From positions 1-54,553 of the IMG/VR virus record IMGVR_UViG_3300050821_005055: a stretch of 54,553 nt of DNA. The stretch is one strand, 5' to 3'. Shown piece after piece: positions 8,041 to 14,604 of the stretch. Each line of letters starts with the position of its first letter. Within the stretch, counting starts at the first letter, position 1. This DNA comes from a virus. A program made the translations under genes and the position numbers. Below the pieces are notes generated by a model that was given only the letters and a program-made list of their open reading frames with translations, was not told where the DNA came from and searched no databases.

Positions 8041-8245
8041 GGAGACTCATACCACGCTTCTTCCTCATGCCGCTACCCCGGTTCACTGGCGGTCTACCAC
8101 GTTTGCCGCGAAACTATACGGGAGAACCGAAAGGCAAATCAGGAAGTGGTGCGCGTCAGGACGATTCGCTGAGTCGGGTATTCCTGTCTATCAAGACAGT
8201 CGGAAACGCTGGTGGATAGCGACTGATTGCGGCGATATCACCTAA
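8033..8245 (+). CDS. Winged-helix/excisionase-like DNA-binding protein (70 aa)
   Basis: The ATG at 8033 follows GGAG. The core TTFAAKLYGRTERQIRKW then GIPVYQDSRKRWWI fits the MerR/excisionase-type pattern: a helix, a recognition helix with R-Q-I-R-K-W, and a beta-wing that carries the substrate-reading arginines. A DNA-binding role in a phage head operon could be regulatory or linked to packaging; the sequence does not tell which. Confidence 0.6.
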   Translation: MNEETHTTLLPHAATPVHWRSTTFAAKLYGRTERQIRKWCASGRFAESGIPVYQDSRKRWWIATDCGDIT

Positions 8246-8311
8246 AAACTTTTTGAATCGCGGAACCTCTCTCATTGACAGTAAAGAACTTACGCTCCCA
8301 CACTCCCATTC

Positions 8312-8554
8312 GTGGAGAAATTCGGAATCATTGAATTGGACACGTTTAACCACGGGGAATATATCCTCGCGCAAATCGCCGTCGATGAAGTGCCTTCCGT
8401 TCCGTTTCACGTTCACAAATCCGTGAGAGAGAAATTCCCGAAGGAAGAAGATTTTCTCGCCTATCTCGGTCGCATGGCGAAAGCCTGTATCCAGCGATGC
8501 GGCGACGCGCGCAATCCATTTCCGCAAGAACTTGTTGAAGGAGCAAACTCGTGA
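8312..8554 (+). CDS. Hypothetical protein (80 aa)
   Basis: Starts with GTG 8312 and no obvious SD. It is acidic and well mixed (IIELDTFNHGEYILAQIAVD), ending KACIQRCGDARNPFPQELVE. The final codons contain GAAGGAG, the SD for the arginine-rich gene that overlaps its stop. Function unknown. Confidence 0.6.
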   Translation: MEKFGIIELDTFNHGEYILAQIAVDEVPSVPFHVHKSVREKFPKEEDFLAYLGRMAKACIQRCGDARNPFPQELVEGANS

Positions 8555-8646
8555 GAAACCGTCGAATGGGAAAGACTGGCGTGAAGGGCCGCAAGGACCA
8601 CGAGACTTCGACGCGGCGCGGGCGAAGGCGCGGCGGAAGGTACTGA
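8551..8646 (+). CDS. Arginine-rich microprotein (31 aa)
   Basis: GTG 8551 overlaps the previous stop (GTGA) and has GAAGGAG 7 bases upstream. It encodes MRNRRMGKTGVKGRKD and ends TRRGRRRGGRY: 13 of 31 residues are Arg or Lys. It is protamine-like in composition and could bind DNA or RNA. A 62-residue frame from TTG 8532 overlaps it, but that start has a poorer signal and runs further into the previous gene. Confidence 0.55.
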   Translation: MRNRRMGKTGVKGRKDHETSTRRGRRRGGRY

Positions 8647-8647
8647 G

Positions 8648-8743
8648 ATGCCCAGAGGCTACCACGGGCATAGACCTCCAGCGCGTGTTCGCGGAAGGTC
8701 GAAAAGCAGGTCAAGGCTGAGAAGTGGAAGAGGAAGATTTTGA
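8648..8743 (+). CDS. Arginine/serine-rich microprotein (31 aa)
   Basis: ATG 8648 lies one base after the previous stop, with GGAAGG upstream. The product starts MPRGYHGHRPPARVRG and ends RSGRGRF, with repeated RS pairs. It is almost wholly positive and surely unstructured alone. Same size and chemistry as the gene before it. Confidence 0.5.
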   Translation: MPRGYHGHRPPARVRGRSKSRSRLRSGRGRF

Positions 8744-8752
8744 GTTTGTTTC

Positions 8753-8797
8753 GTAGCGGTTATTTGCGATCCGCCGGGCAACTGGCGTAACCGTTAC
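8753..8797 (+). other. Stem-loop upstream of a microprotein
   Basis: 8753-8762 pairs with 8788-8797 (nine of ten positions), with a possible inner CGCC/GGCG helix. It lies between two microprotein genes and just before the SD of the 8814 gene. It could stabilise the message or control access to that SD. Confidence 0.4.
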
Positions 8798-8813
8798 GAG
8801 GAAAGGAGCGCAT

Positions 8814-8861
8814 ATGGCACGCAAAGGTCGGAAGCACCGCCGCGGCGGGCGCCGGAAGTAG
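8814..8861 (+). CDS. Very small lysine/arginine peptide (15 aa)
   Basis: GAGGAAAGGAG precedes ATG 8814 at ideal spacing. The peptide is MARKGRKHRRGGRRK, ten basic residues (counting His) of fifteen. The strong ribosome site on so short a frame is the main reason to believe it. It may help condense or neutralise DNA, or bind RNA; both are inference. Confidence 0.5.
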   Translation: MARKGRKHRRGGRRK

Positions 8862-8900
8862 TTAGGAACGGCGCAAGGAACCAAACGTTTCTGGCGGTAC

Positions 8901-8923
8901 GGGGAAGGGCAAAAACCTTCCCC
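8901..8923 (+). other. Perfect 8-bp hairpin
   Basis: GGGGAAGG at 8901-8908 pairs with CCTTCCCC at 8916-8923 around a 7-base loop. No T-run follows, so it is not a standard terminator. It may be a pause, processing or message-stability element ahead of the 8945 gene. Confidence 0.5.
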
Positions 8924-8944
8924 ACTACCGAGAAAGAGGAGAAC

Positions 8945-9133
8945 ATGCCGGACAAAATGAAGAGTGGCGGATTCGACGAACTGATTACTCCCATCAACGA
9001 AGAGGGCAACCGCACATCGAACGACCCGGACACGGCCAACGTGCCGTCAGCGATTGATCCTCCGGACCCGATGGGACTCACGCACGGAATCTTCAAGGGC
9101 ACGACCCGCAAGGGCGCACCGCCGAAGGGATAA
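8945..9133 (+). CDS. Hypothetical acidic protein (62 aa)
   Basis: AGAGGAG precedes the ATG. It is polar and probably disordered (DELITPINEEGNRTSNDPDT), ending in a basic tail GTTRKGAPPKG. Lies in the head-gene block; function unknown. Confidence 0.6.
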   Translation: MPDKMKSGGFDELITPINEEGNRTSNDPDTANVPSAIDPPDPMGLTHGIFKGTTRKGAPPKG

Positions 9134-9141
9134 GCAATTGA

Positions 9142-9558
9142 ATGGCAGCCGGAATCAATCCGCAAGCAATTCTCCAGATGCTCAAGGCCCGCGCTGGCGG
9201 GGCAGGAGCGCCAGGGCAGGCTACAGGTGCACCCGGAGCGGAAGAGTCGGTAGGGCCAGCCTCGCGGGAATTGCAGAGCGCGGATCCCGAATACGCTCTG
9301 AAGATGGTGAACCAACTCAAGAAGCAAATCGCGGAGATGCTTCCCACCTTGGCCTTCCGCGCGCCAGCGGCTTCTCGAGCTCTCATGTCCACATTCAAGG
9401 GACTCGACGCGGCCATCAAGGAACTGCAGCAGGCCAACGCCACGCTCCAAGCCGTAGGCGGTCCAATCAAGATGTCAGGAGTACCCAGTTCGCAGCCGCC
9501 CGGGGGAAGCAGCGGAGCTCCAGAGTTAGGCAAGATGGCATCACCCGGAATGGGTTAA
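9142..9558 (+). CDS. Hypothetical Ala/Gly-rich virion-region protein (138 aa)
   Basis: It begins MAAGINPQAILQMLKARAGG. A central amphipathic helix (YALKMVNQLKKQIAEMLP, then FKGLDAAIKELQQANATL) is flanked by Gly/Pro/Ser-rich tails. Its placement just before the scaffold candidate suggests a head-assembly or minor capsid role, but no family is recognised. Confidence 0.6.
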   Translation: MAAGINPQAILQMLKARAGGAGAPGQATGAPGAEESVGPASRELQSADPEYALKMVNQLKKQIAEMLPTLAFRAPAASRALMSTFKGLDAAIKELQQANATLQAVGGPIKMSGVPSSQPPGGSSGAPELGKMASPGMG

Positions 9559-9574
9559 TTGAGGAGAGAGACTG

Positions 9575-10330
9575 ATGGGAAAAACTTTAGCCGAATTGAT
9601 CGAAGATGCAGCCTCAGCAGATGACCTTCAGTTCAAGATGCCGGATGGCACCGAGTTTCGACTTGGCGACGTTCGCATGTTCAAAAAGGGCAAGCAGTCG
9701 GAAGAGGCGGCACTGAAAGCCAAGCGCGAAGAGGCCGAGCGCGTTGCAAAGGAAGCAGAAGGTATCCTCGCTTCGCTTCAGGCGGCAGCCAAGGAAATCG
9801 AGAAGAACACCAAGAAGGAAGAACCGAAGGGCACCGACTGGCGGAAGAACCCTCTCTACGAGGAATTAGTTCCCGTCATCGAAGCGGTTGAGAAGGCCGC
9901 GAATATCGCCAACGAGAATGCCGCGAACCTCAAGAAATCCTTGGATCAGTCTCAGGCCATCTACGCGCTCGAACGGATGCGGCGCCAGTGGGCAGAGGCC
10001 AAGGTTAAGCCCAAGGACAAGAAATTCGAGGAAGTGGTCACGGAAGTTTTGGCCGCGAAGGAACTTGATGCGATGGGGCTCCCAACGCTCGAGAACTACC
10101 TGTACCGCACAAGCGAGCCCGACCGCATGAAAGCGGCGGTGGATGAAGCCATCGCCACTGCCCGCAAGGAATGGGAAAAGACCGCAAGGGCAGCGGCGAT
10201 CCCGAAGCCTGGCGCAACGCACATCCGCGCCGCTGCCAAAGACGCGCCCATCAAGGACTTGAAAGACCTCACCTCGGAACTTGTCGCTAACGATCCAGAA
10301 ATCGTGGCTCTCAATGAAGGAGTAAACTGA
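9575..10330 (+). CDS. Scaffold protein candidate (251 aa)
   Basis: It is highly charged and almost wholly helical, with a coiled-coil stretch at about residues 45-80 (KREEAERVAKEAEGILASL) and another near 110-140. It ends in a short acidic tail. Scaffolds guide capsid assembly from inside the prohead and are removed or expelled later. Size, composition and position between portal and major capsid all fit. AGGAGAG precedes the ATG. Confidence 0.65.
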   Translation: MGKTLAELIEDAASADDLQFKMPDGTEFRLGDVRMFKKGKQSEEAALKAKREEAERVAKEAEGILASLQAAAKEIEKNTKKEEPKGTDWRKNPLYEELVPVIEAVEKAANIANENAANLKKSLDQSQAIYALERMRRQWAEAKVKPKDKKFEEVVTEVLAAKELDAMGLPTLENYLYRTSEPDRMKAAVDEAIATARKEWEKTARAAAIPKPGATHIRAAAKDAPIKDLKDLTSELVANDPEIVALNEGVN

Positions 10331-10331
10331 A

Positions 10332-10700
10332 ATGACACCTACTCCTCCGAAAGCTCCCCCGGCTCCTCCGCCGGCGAGTAAGATCGCCACTCCCGTTCCT
10401 GCCGTGGCAGTTCCAGAGGAACGTTTGGCGCAACCGCTTGAAGCACGCTTCCCCCGTCTCTACAACGACTTCGAAACCGTGAACACCAAGGGCAAGATCG
10501 AGGATGTCTTTGTCCCGAAGACTGTTCCTCCGACACTTGGCGACGTCATTCATGCGGTGTGCCAGTCGCACGGCACAACCGACCGCGGCCTCATCGGAGA
10601 CTTGACCGGTTCCATAACTGAATTCCTGGGAGTCGAAACGGTGAAGCAGCGTGCCGTTCCTCCGCCGGTAGTACCGCCAGCAACTCCGGTGAAGGCTTGA
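10332..10700 (+). CDS. Small structural-region protein, paralogue A (122 aa)
   Basis: A proline-rich linker (about residues 1-30) is followed by a domain beginning LEARFPRLYNDFETVN and continuing TLGDVIHAVCQSHGTTDRGL. The same domain, without the linker, forms the next gene. The C-terminus is again proline-rich. Function unknown; the flanking disordered arms suggest an attached or decoration role. Confidence 0.6.
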   Translation: MTPTPPKAPPAPPPASKIATPVPAVAVPEERLAQPLEARFPRLYNDFETVNTKGKIEDVFVPKTVPPTLGDVIHAVCQSHGTTDRGLIGDLTGSITEFLGVETVKQRAVPPPVVPPATPVKA

Positions 10701-10903
10701 GCGAATCGCTCCAAGAACGTTTCCCCGACCTGTACTTCGACACCAAGCAGGTCGAGGAGAGAACGCCGAAGAAGGTTCAGCCGTCGTTCGGGGAGATCGT
10801 GGCGAAGATTTTAGTGGGCCACGGTATCAACGACAACGGGATTGCCAGCGATATAGCGGAGGCGGCTAAGGATTATTTTGCGGTGCCGGCACCCAAGGTT
10901 TGA
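10697..10903 (+). CDS. Small structural-region protein, paralogue B (68 aa)
   Basis: TTG 10697 overlaps the previous stop (TTGA). It reads LQERFPDLYFDTKQVEE ... SFGEIVAKILVGHGINDNGI, aligning position by position with the domain of the gene before it. This is a tandem duplication that has since diverged. Its 3' end is overlapped by the convergent HNH gene. Confidence 0.6.
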   Translation: MSESLQERFPDLYFDTKQVEERTPKKVQPSFGEIVAKILVGHGINDNGIASDIAEAAKDYFAVPAPKV

Positions 10904-11511
10904 TGAGGACAATGACCGTACTTACCAATAGCGAAGTTGCAGTTCATACAGAGCAAGCGGTACGGCCCTTTGGGAAATCCTTGCTTTTCCAAGCGGGCGT
11001 AGAATCCCGCTCCGGCGTTCTTGGCCCGGTCCTTGGTCCCACCGCCGTCAATGTGGTCAATGGTCAAGAATTCAAAGTGCGAATCCGAGCAGCACTCGCA
11101 CTTTCCGCCATAGGCGGCAATCACTCGTTCCTTCAACTCTCGGTAATACCTGCGATAGTATTCCTTTCGGTTTTGGTTGGTCTTTTGTTTTGCCAAGAGT
11201 TCCTCCCTGTTTTCGGCGTAATATTCGCGGGCGTAAGTTCGCTGAGATTCTGGATCTTCGTGGTAGCGCTTTTTTCGAAAGTATTTCCTCTCCTCTTTGT
11301 GGGTCTCGTAGTACTCAGCGCTCTTCTTCTCGAAGTAATCGGGATGCGCTTCCTTGAACTTGTCTTGTGCGCGCTGATAGGCGGAAGAGTCTTTCCTTCT
11401 GCTTCGCAGCGTGGCTTCGATGGCTTTTTCTCTGTGCCTCTCGTAGTAGCGAGCCGCACGCTTTCTACGGCTTTCGATTGCTTGAGGAGAGTTTGGGTCT
11501 TTGTACGGCAT
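10873..11511 (-). CDS. HNH homing endonuclease, antisense beside the capsid-gene intron (212 aa)
   Basis: Residues about 1-125 are a basic, Tyr/Arg/Lys-rich helical region (RRKRAARYYERHREKAI and similar repeats). The C-terminal HNH domain has YGGKCECCSDS, FLTIDHIDGGG and LLCMNCNFAIGKYGHCPH, i.e. two zinc-binding CxxC pairs and the catalytic DHI. It points against the late operon, begins 43 bases upstream of the capsid start and overlaps the previous gene by 31 bases. The group I intron that splits the capsid gene has no room for an ORF, so this freestanding enzyme may be its mobility partner. Confidence 0.88.
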   Translation of the reverse strand: MPYKDPNSPQAIESRRKRAARYYERHREKAIEATLRSRRKDSSAYQRAQDKFKEAHPDYFEKKSAEYYETHKEERKYFRKKRYHEDPESQRTYAREYYAENREELLAKQKTNQNRKEYYRRYYRELKERVIAAYGGKCECCSDSHFEFLTIDHIDGGGTKDRAKNAGAGFYARLEKQGFPKGPYRLLCMNCNFAIGKYGHCPHQTLGAGTAK

Positions 11512-11554
11512 TTGTTGAATGGTAGTTTACACCAGTTGTTGAAAGGATGTCAAC

Positions 11555-12771
11555 ATGGCAAGCGTAACGGGCACAGGTATAGCAACACCTCCAGCCCAGT
11601 TGGTGAACACCGTCAACTAGTCTTGGGCGGCCCTCAACAGCAATGTTGGGGTGAAAAATTCTCTCTGATCGACTTGGATGCTGAAACGCAAACAGGGCGG
11701 AAGGCAGAAGTTTGCCACCGTGAACGACTAAGCGAGAGAACATCCCTTGCGGATGGTGCGATAGTCTGGTCTTCCGGGAATAGTAACCGGAAGAGAGCGG
11801 CAGAAATGACCGTTCCCTGCTTCGTATAAGCAGAGTAACAATATCGTCAAGCGTTAGTCCAAAAGTATATCGCCCCTGTTCTTGGCGATCAAGTACTATT
11901 ACCATGCCCCGCAATGTGGGCTCTTGTCCGTCGCGGCAAGAAGATGGCAGGCGGAGCACTCGTCTATCCGGAGTTCTTCCAGGAAGAGACGACTGGTGGC
12001 GCGTACTACGGCGCGCAATTGCTGAATACCGCGCTGCAAGACGTGGTGCAGCCCGCCGAGCAGCAGTGGAAGTTCTACTACGAAGCGGTAGTGCTTCCCT
12101 ATACCGACATCATTCTTGGACGCGGCGGCTACGCGGGCGTGGACATCGTGCGCCAGAAGTTCCAGACGGCGGCCGGTTCGTTCATGCAGAAGTTGGCGCG
12201 TTCTCTGTGGGGCGTCGCTCCGCAGAATACGGCTCTGGACATCGACTCGATTGATTCCTGGATCGGGCTGACGACGAACGTGGTCGCTGGTATCGACCGC
12301 TCCGTAGCGGCGAATGCGTTCTGGAAGCCGCAGGCGAACGTAGCGGGCGGCGGCACCGCGCTCACGATCGCCAATGCCGATGCTCTGTACTGGTCCACGG
12401 TATTCGGGTATGACGAACCGGACCTGATGATTATGGACAACACGCGCTATGCCGGATTCAAGGGCGCGTTTCAGGCGACGACTCGTTTCACCGAAAACAT
12501 CCAGGACAAAGAAGCCTTGCAACAGGGCTTCCGCTATCACTTCCTGTTCAACAACTGCGTGGTGCTTGCAGACCGCAACTGCCTGCCGAACGTGGCGTAC
12601 GTGATAAACAGCAAGTACATGTTCCCGGTGTTTCATGAGGCGGATTACTTTGTGGTCGATCCTTGGATAAAACCCAGCAACCAAAGAGTACTGGTCTCCA
12701 ACATCTACCTTACGTGGAACCTTGCAGATCTTTCGCCAAGAATGGGCGGAAAAGTAGTCAACCTGCTCTAA
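11555..12771 (+). CDS. Major capsid protein, split by a group I intron (exons 11555-11613 and 11847-12771; 327 aa)
   Basis: Exon 1 has a good SD (AAAGGAT) and encodes MASVTGTGIATPPAQLVNT. The frame then meets TAG at 11618, inside the intron. Joining 11613 to 11847 restores one frame through VQALVQKYIAPVLGDQVLL to the stop, total 984 bases. The protein looks like an HK97-fold shell protein: an N-terminal arm, a long helical spine region (about VRQKFQTAAGSFMQKLARS), and Gly/Ala-rich strands later. Its place between scaffold and small head genes supports this. Without splicing only a 21-residue peptide is made. An ATG at 11914 is a false start left by the intron. Confidence 0.85.
11614..11846 (+). 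ncRNA. Group I self-splicing intron (233 nt)
   Basis: The core is readable. P7 is GACTA (11726-11730) with TAGTC (11762-11766). P3 is TTCTCTC (11659-11665) with GAGAGAA (11734-11740). P8 is CATCC/GGATG (11741-11755). P9 is CTTCCGG/CCGGAAG (11771-11793). P9.1 is CTGCTT/AAGCAG (11817-11833). P2 is CCCTCAAC/GTTGGGG. The internal guide CTTGG-GCGG (from 11623) pairs with exon 1 end CCGT (P1, with the required U-G) and with exon 2 start TCAAG (P10). The intron ends in G at 11846. No ORF inside. Confidence 0.93.
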
Positions 12772-12783
12772 GGGAGAAACGCA

Positions 12784-13230
12784 ATGAGTATCGTAAATTC
12801 AGTTGCAACATACACCGGGCAGGGCTGCGAACTGATTCAGGTTCCGAACGTTGTCATCTTGACGGCGGCCCCGCAGACCGTGCGCGTGCCTCTTGCTGGA
12901 AGCATTTCTCCGGCGGTGACGCGCGGCTACTGGCGAGCGAAGATTTACAACCAGACCGTTGCCATTTCGTTCGCTTCGATACAGCTAAACGCATCGGACG
13001 GAACGAACACGGTCACCGTTGATGAGTTTGCTCCCCCGGCGGCCATTGCCATTACCGCGACGGCATGGGTTGATTGCATGGGCGAGTTCCTCTTCGATAC
13101 GTCGGTGGCTGGCGGCGGCGCGACCGGAACGCTTCTGAACTTTGGCGCCACGTTCTTCAACTATCTTGTCACCACAACTGGCGCGGGCGGCACGGCAAGC
13201 GGCGACTTCGAAATCGCGGCCGAACCGTAG
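12784..13230 (+). CDS. Head decoration or minor structural protein candidate (148 aa)
   Basis: AGGGAGAAACGC precedes the ATG. The protein is beta-rich, Thr/Ala/Gly-heavy with few charges (VVILTAAPQTVRVPLAGS, ATAWVDCMGEFLFDTS), typical of capsid decoration proteins. It directly follows the capsid gene. No cleavage signal or membrane segment. The exact role is inferred. Confidence 0.6.
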   Translation: MSIVNSVATYTGQGCELIQVPNVVILTAAPQTVRVPLAGSISPAVTRGYWRAKIYNQTVAISFASIQLNASDGTNTVTVDEFAPPAAIAITATAWVDCMGEFLFDTSVAGGGATGTLLNFGATFFNYLVTTTGAGGTASGDFEIAAEP

Positions 13231-13261
13231 AACGAGTTTTCATCCGGCAGTACCTCTCCTC

Positions 13262-13301
13262 GGGGGCTGGGGCGTAAAACCCTCAGCCCCTTAGTATTTT
13301 A
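13262..13301 (+). terminator. Hairpin with T-rich tail after the capsid block
   Basis: GGGGCTG (13263-13269) pairs with CAGCCCC (13284-13290), extended by inner G-C pairs, followed by TTAGTATTTTA. It would end or attenuate transcription after the capsid and decoration genes, as many phages do to give more capsid message than tail message. Confidence 0.65.
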
Positions 13302-13311
13302 GGAGCAAAAA

Positions 13312-14604
13312 TTGCTAGTCGGTGATCTGATTCAGGACGTCCGCGAAAGTATTTCGGACCAGCCCCAGGTCTTGCCTACGCCTGTCGCTCAACTTGTGGC
13401 CGGGGTAGTGGCCGCTGTCGGCTCAACGCTTCCCGCTGGAAACTACTTCCTGAACTACACGTTTAGGACTCCGTGGGGAGAGACGCTGCCTGGTACTGAA
13501 AGTGCCGCCGTTGGCCCGGTGGGAGCGAATCAAGGCATTCAGGTGACGGTGCCCGCTGCCTTGCCTCCGAGTGCTTCCGTCATCCGCGTGTACTTCACAC
13601 TTGCCGGGGGTGCAGCGGGGAGCGAACAGCAATTTGTCGAATCTTCCGTTCTGCCCTTTACCATCTCCGCTCCGGGTGCTGCAGGAGTTCCTCCCGGAAG
13701 GAATTCCGCCTACTTACCCGACATGGACGGAGACGCCATCAATGCCGCATCCTTGTTTCGCTGGATTAACCGCGGCCTCGAGCTCGCCTCGCAAGTATGC
13801 GGAGGACTCCTCGACTATTCCGGTATAGGCTCCATCTCCGGCCAGCCGCAGTACATCATTCCCGGTGAATGGAAACGCATCTCTTCCTGTTGGTACGACG
13901 GGTATCCGCTCGACATGGACGACGCGGGTAACTATTTCAGAAGGAACGCCATTACCGCTTCGGTCCTTTCTTCTGTAGCCCTTTCACTATTTACCGACCG
14001 CATGATGTTTGAAGTGTGGCCGCAGCCTGCAAGAACAGCGGCGCAGACGACACTTGCGGCTCCGCTGGCTCTTACCGATACACAGGCGGTCCTAACATCC
14101 ACGGCGGGGTTTCTCTTGACCAACGGCTTCGCGCAGATCGGGAATGAAATCGTTTCCTATTCGAGCATCGTCGGAAACACGCTGAAGAACTTAGTGAGAG
14201 GACTCTCAGGCACCACGGTTGCGGTTGCTGCAGCAGGGGTAGCGGTCAACGAACTGAATCTGTTCTGGCAGGGCTGGCGGATGTACGCTCCGGTATTCAA
14301 GCCCGGGGATTCACTCGTTACGCTTCCGATTCCCGTTGGATGGGGTTCTCTGCTTTTCAAATACGGCCTCGGCAGAGCGAAACTCGCGGAGCAGAACGTA
14401 GGCGATTATTCGAAACTCGAAGATGACTTCATCAAGAAACTGAGCGATTGGTACAGGACCAACCGCATTGTCGTGGGGCCGAAACAAGTTACTGGTGGCT
14501 GGCAGTCTCCGAATGAGTTGGAGACTTGGGGCTCGGGCCAGGGGGGCGGGTTCGTCATCCCGGCCTTGCTATTTTTTCTTTTTGTGATGAGGCATTTAGT
14601 TTAA
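13312..14604 (+). CDS. Head-tail adaptor-like protein with inserted beta domain (430 aa)
   Basis: TTG 13312 follows TAGGAG. The ends match the helical adaptor pattern: N-terminal LVGDLIQDVRESISDQPQVL and C-terminal FKYGLGRAKLAEQNVGDYSKLEDD. Between them is a Fn3/Ig-like beta insert (about residues 25-120) and a Thr/Ala-rich domain (about 245-310). The adaptor ring sits under the portal and seats the tail. It is longer than a typical adaptor (about 200 residues) because of these inserts. Confidence 0.6.
   Translation: MLVGDLIQDVRESISDQPQVLPTPVAQLVAGVVAAVGSTLPAGNYFLNYTFRTPWGETLPGTESAAVGPVGANQGIQVTVPAALPPSASVIRVYFTLAGGAAGSEQQFVESSVLPFTISAPGAAGVPPGRNSAYLPDMDGDAINAASLFRWINRGLELASQVCGGLLDYSGIGSISGQPQYIIPGEWKRISSCWYDGYPLDMDDAGNYFRRNAITASVLSSVALSLFTDRMMFEVWPQPARTAAQTTLAAPLALTDTQAVLTSTAGFLLTNGFAQIGNEIVSYSSIVGNTLKNLVRGLSGTTVAVAAAGVAVNELNLFWQGWRMYAPVFKPGDSLVTLPIPVGWGSLLFKYGLGRAKLAEQNVGDYSKLEDDFIKKLSDWYRTNRIVVGPKQVTGGWQSPNELETWGSGQGGGFVIPALLFFLFVMRHLV

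Noticed and set aside
8156-8671. 171-residue minus-strand frame
   Set aside because: Antisense to the 8312 gene and the microproteins, with no ribosome site.
10900-11829. 309-residue plus-strand open frame
   Set aside because: It is antisense to a clear HNH gene, has a random hydrophobic composition and runs through the intron; it is a shadow.
11614-11846. Riboswitch or regulatory leader in front of the capsid gene
   Set aside because: The pairings match a group I catalytic core with a guide segment and splice sites; a riboswitch does not explain the split frame.
11899-12684. 261-residue minus-strand open frame under the capsid gene
   Set aside because: Antisense shadow of the capsid exon.
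11914-12771. Capsid gene starting at ATG 11914
   Set aside because: The frame is protein-like well upstream of this ATG (LVQKYIAPVLGDQVLLPCPA), and the intron join explains the missing start.
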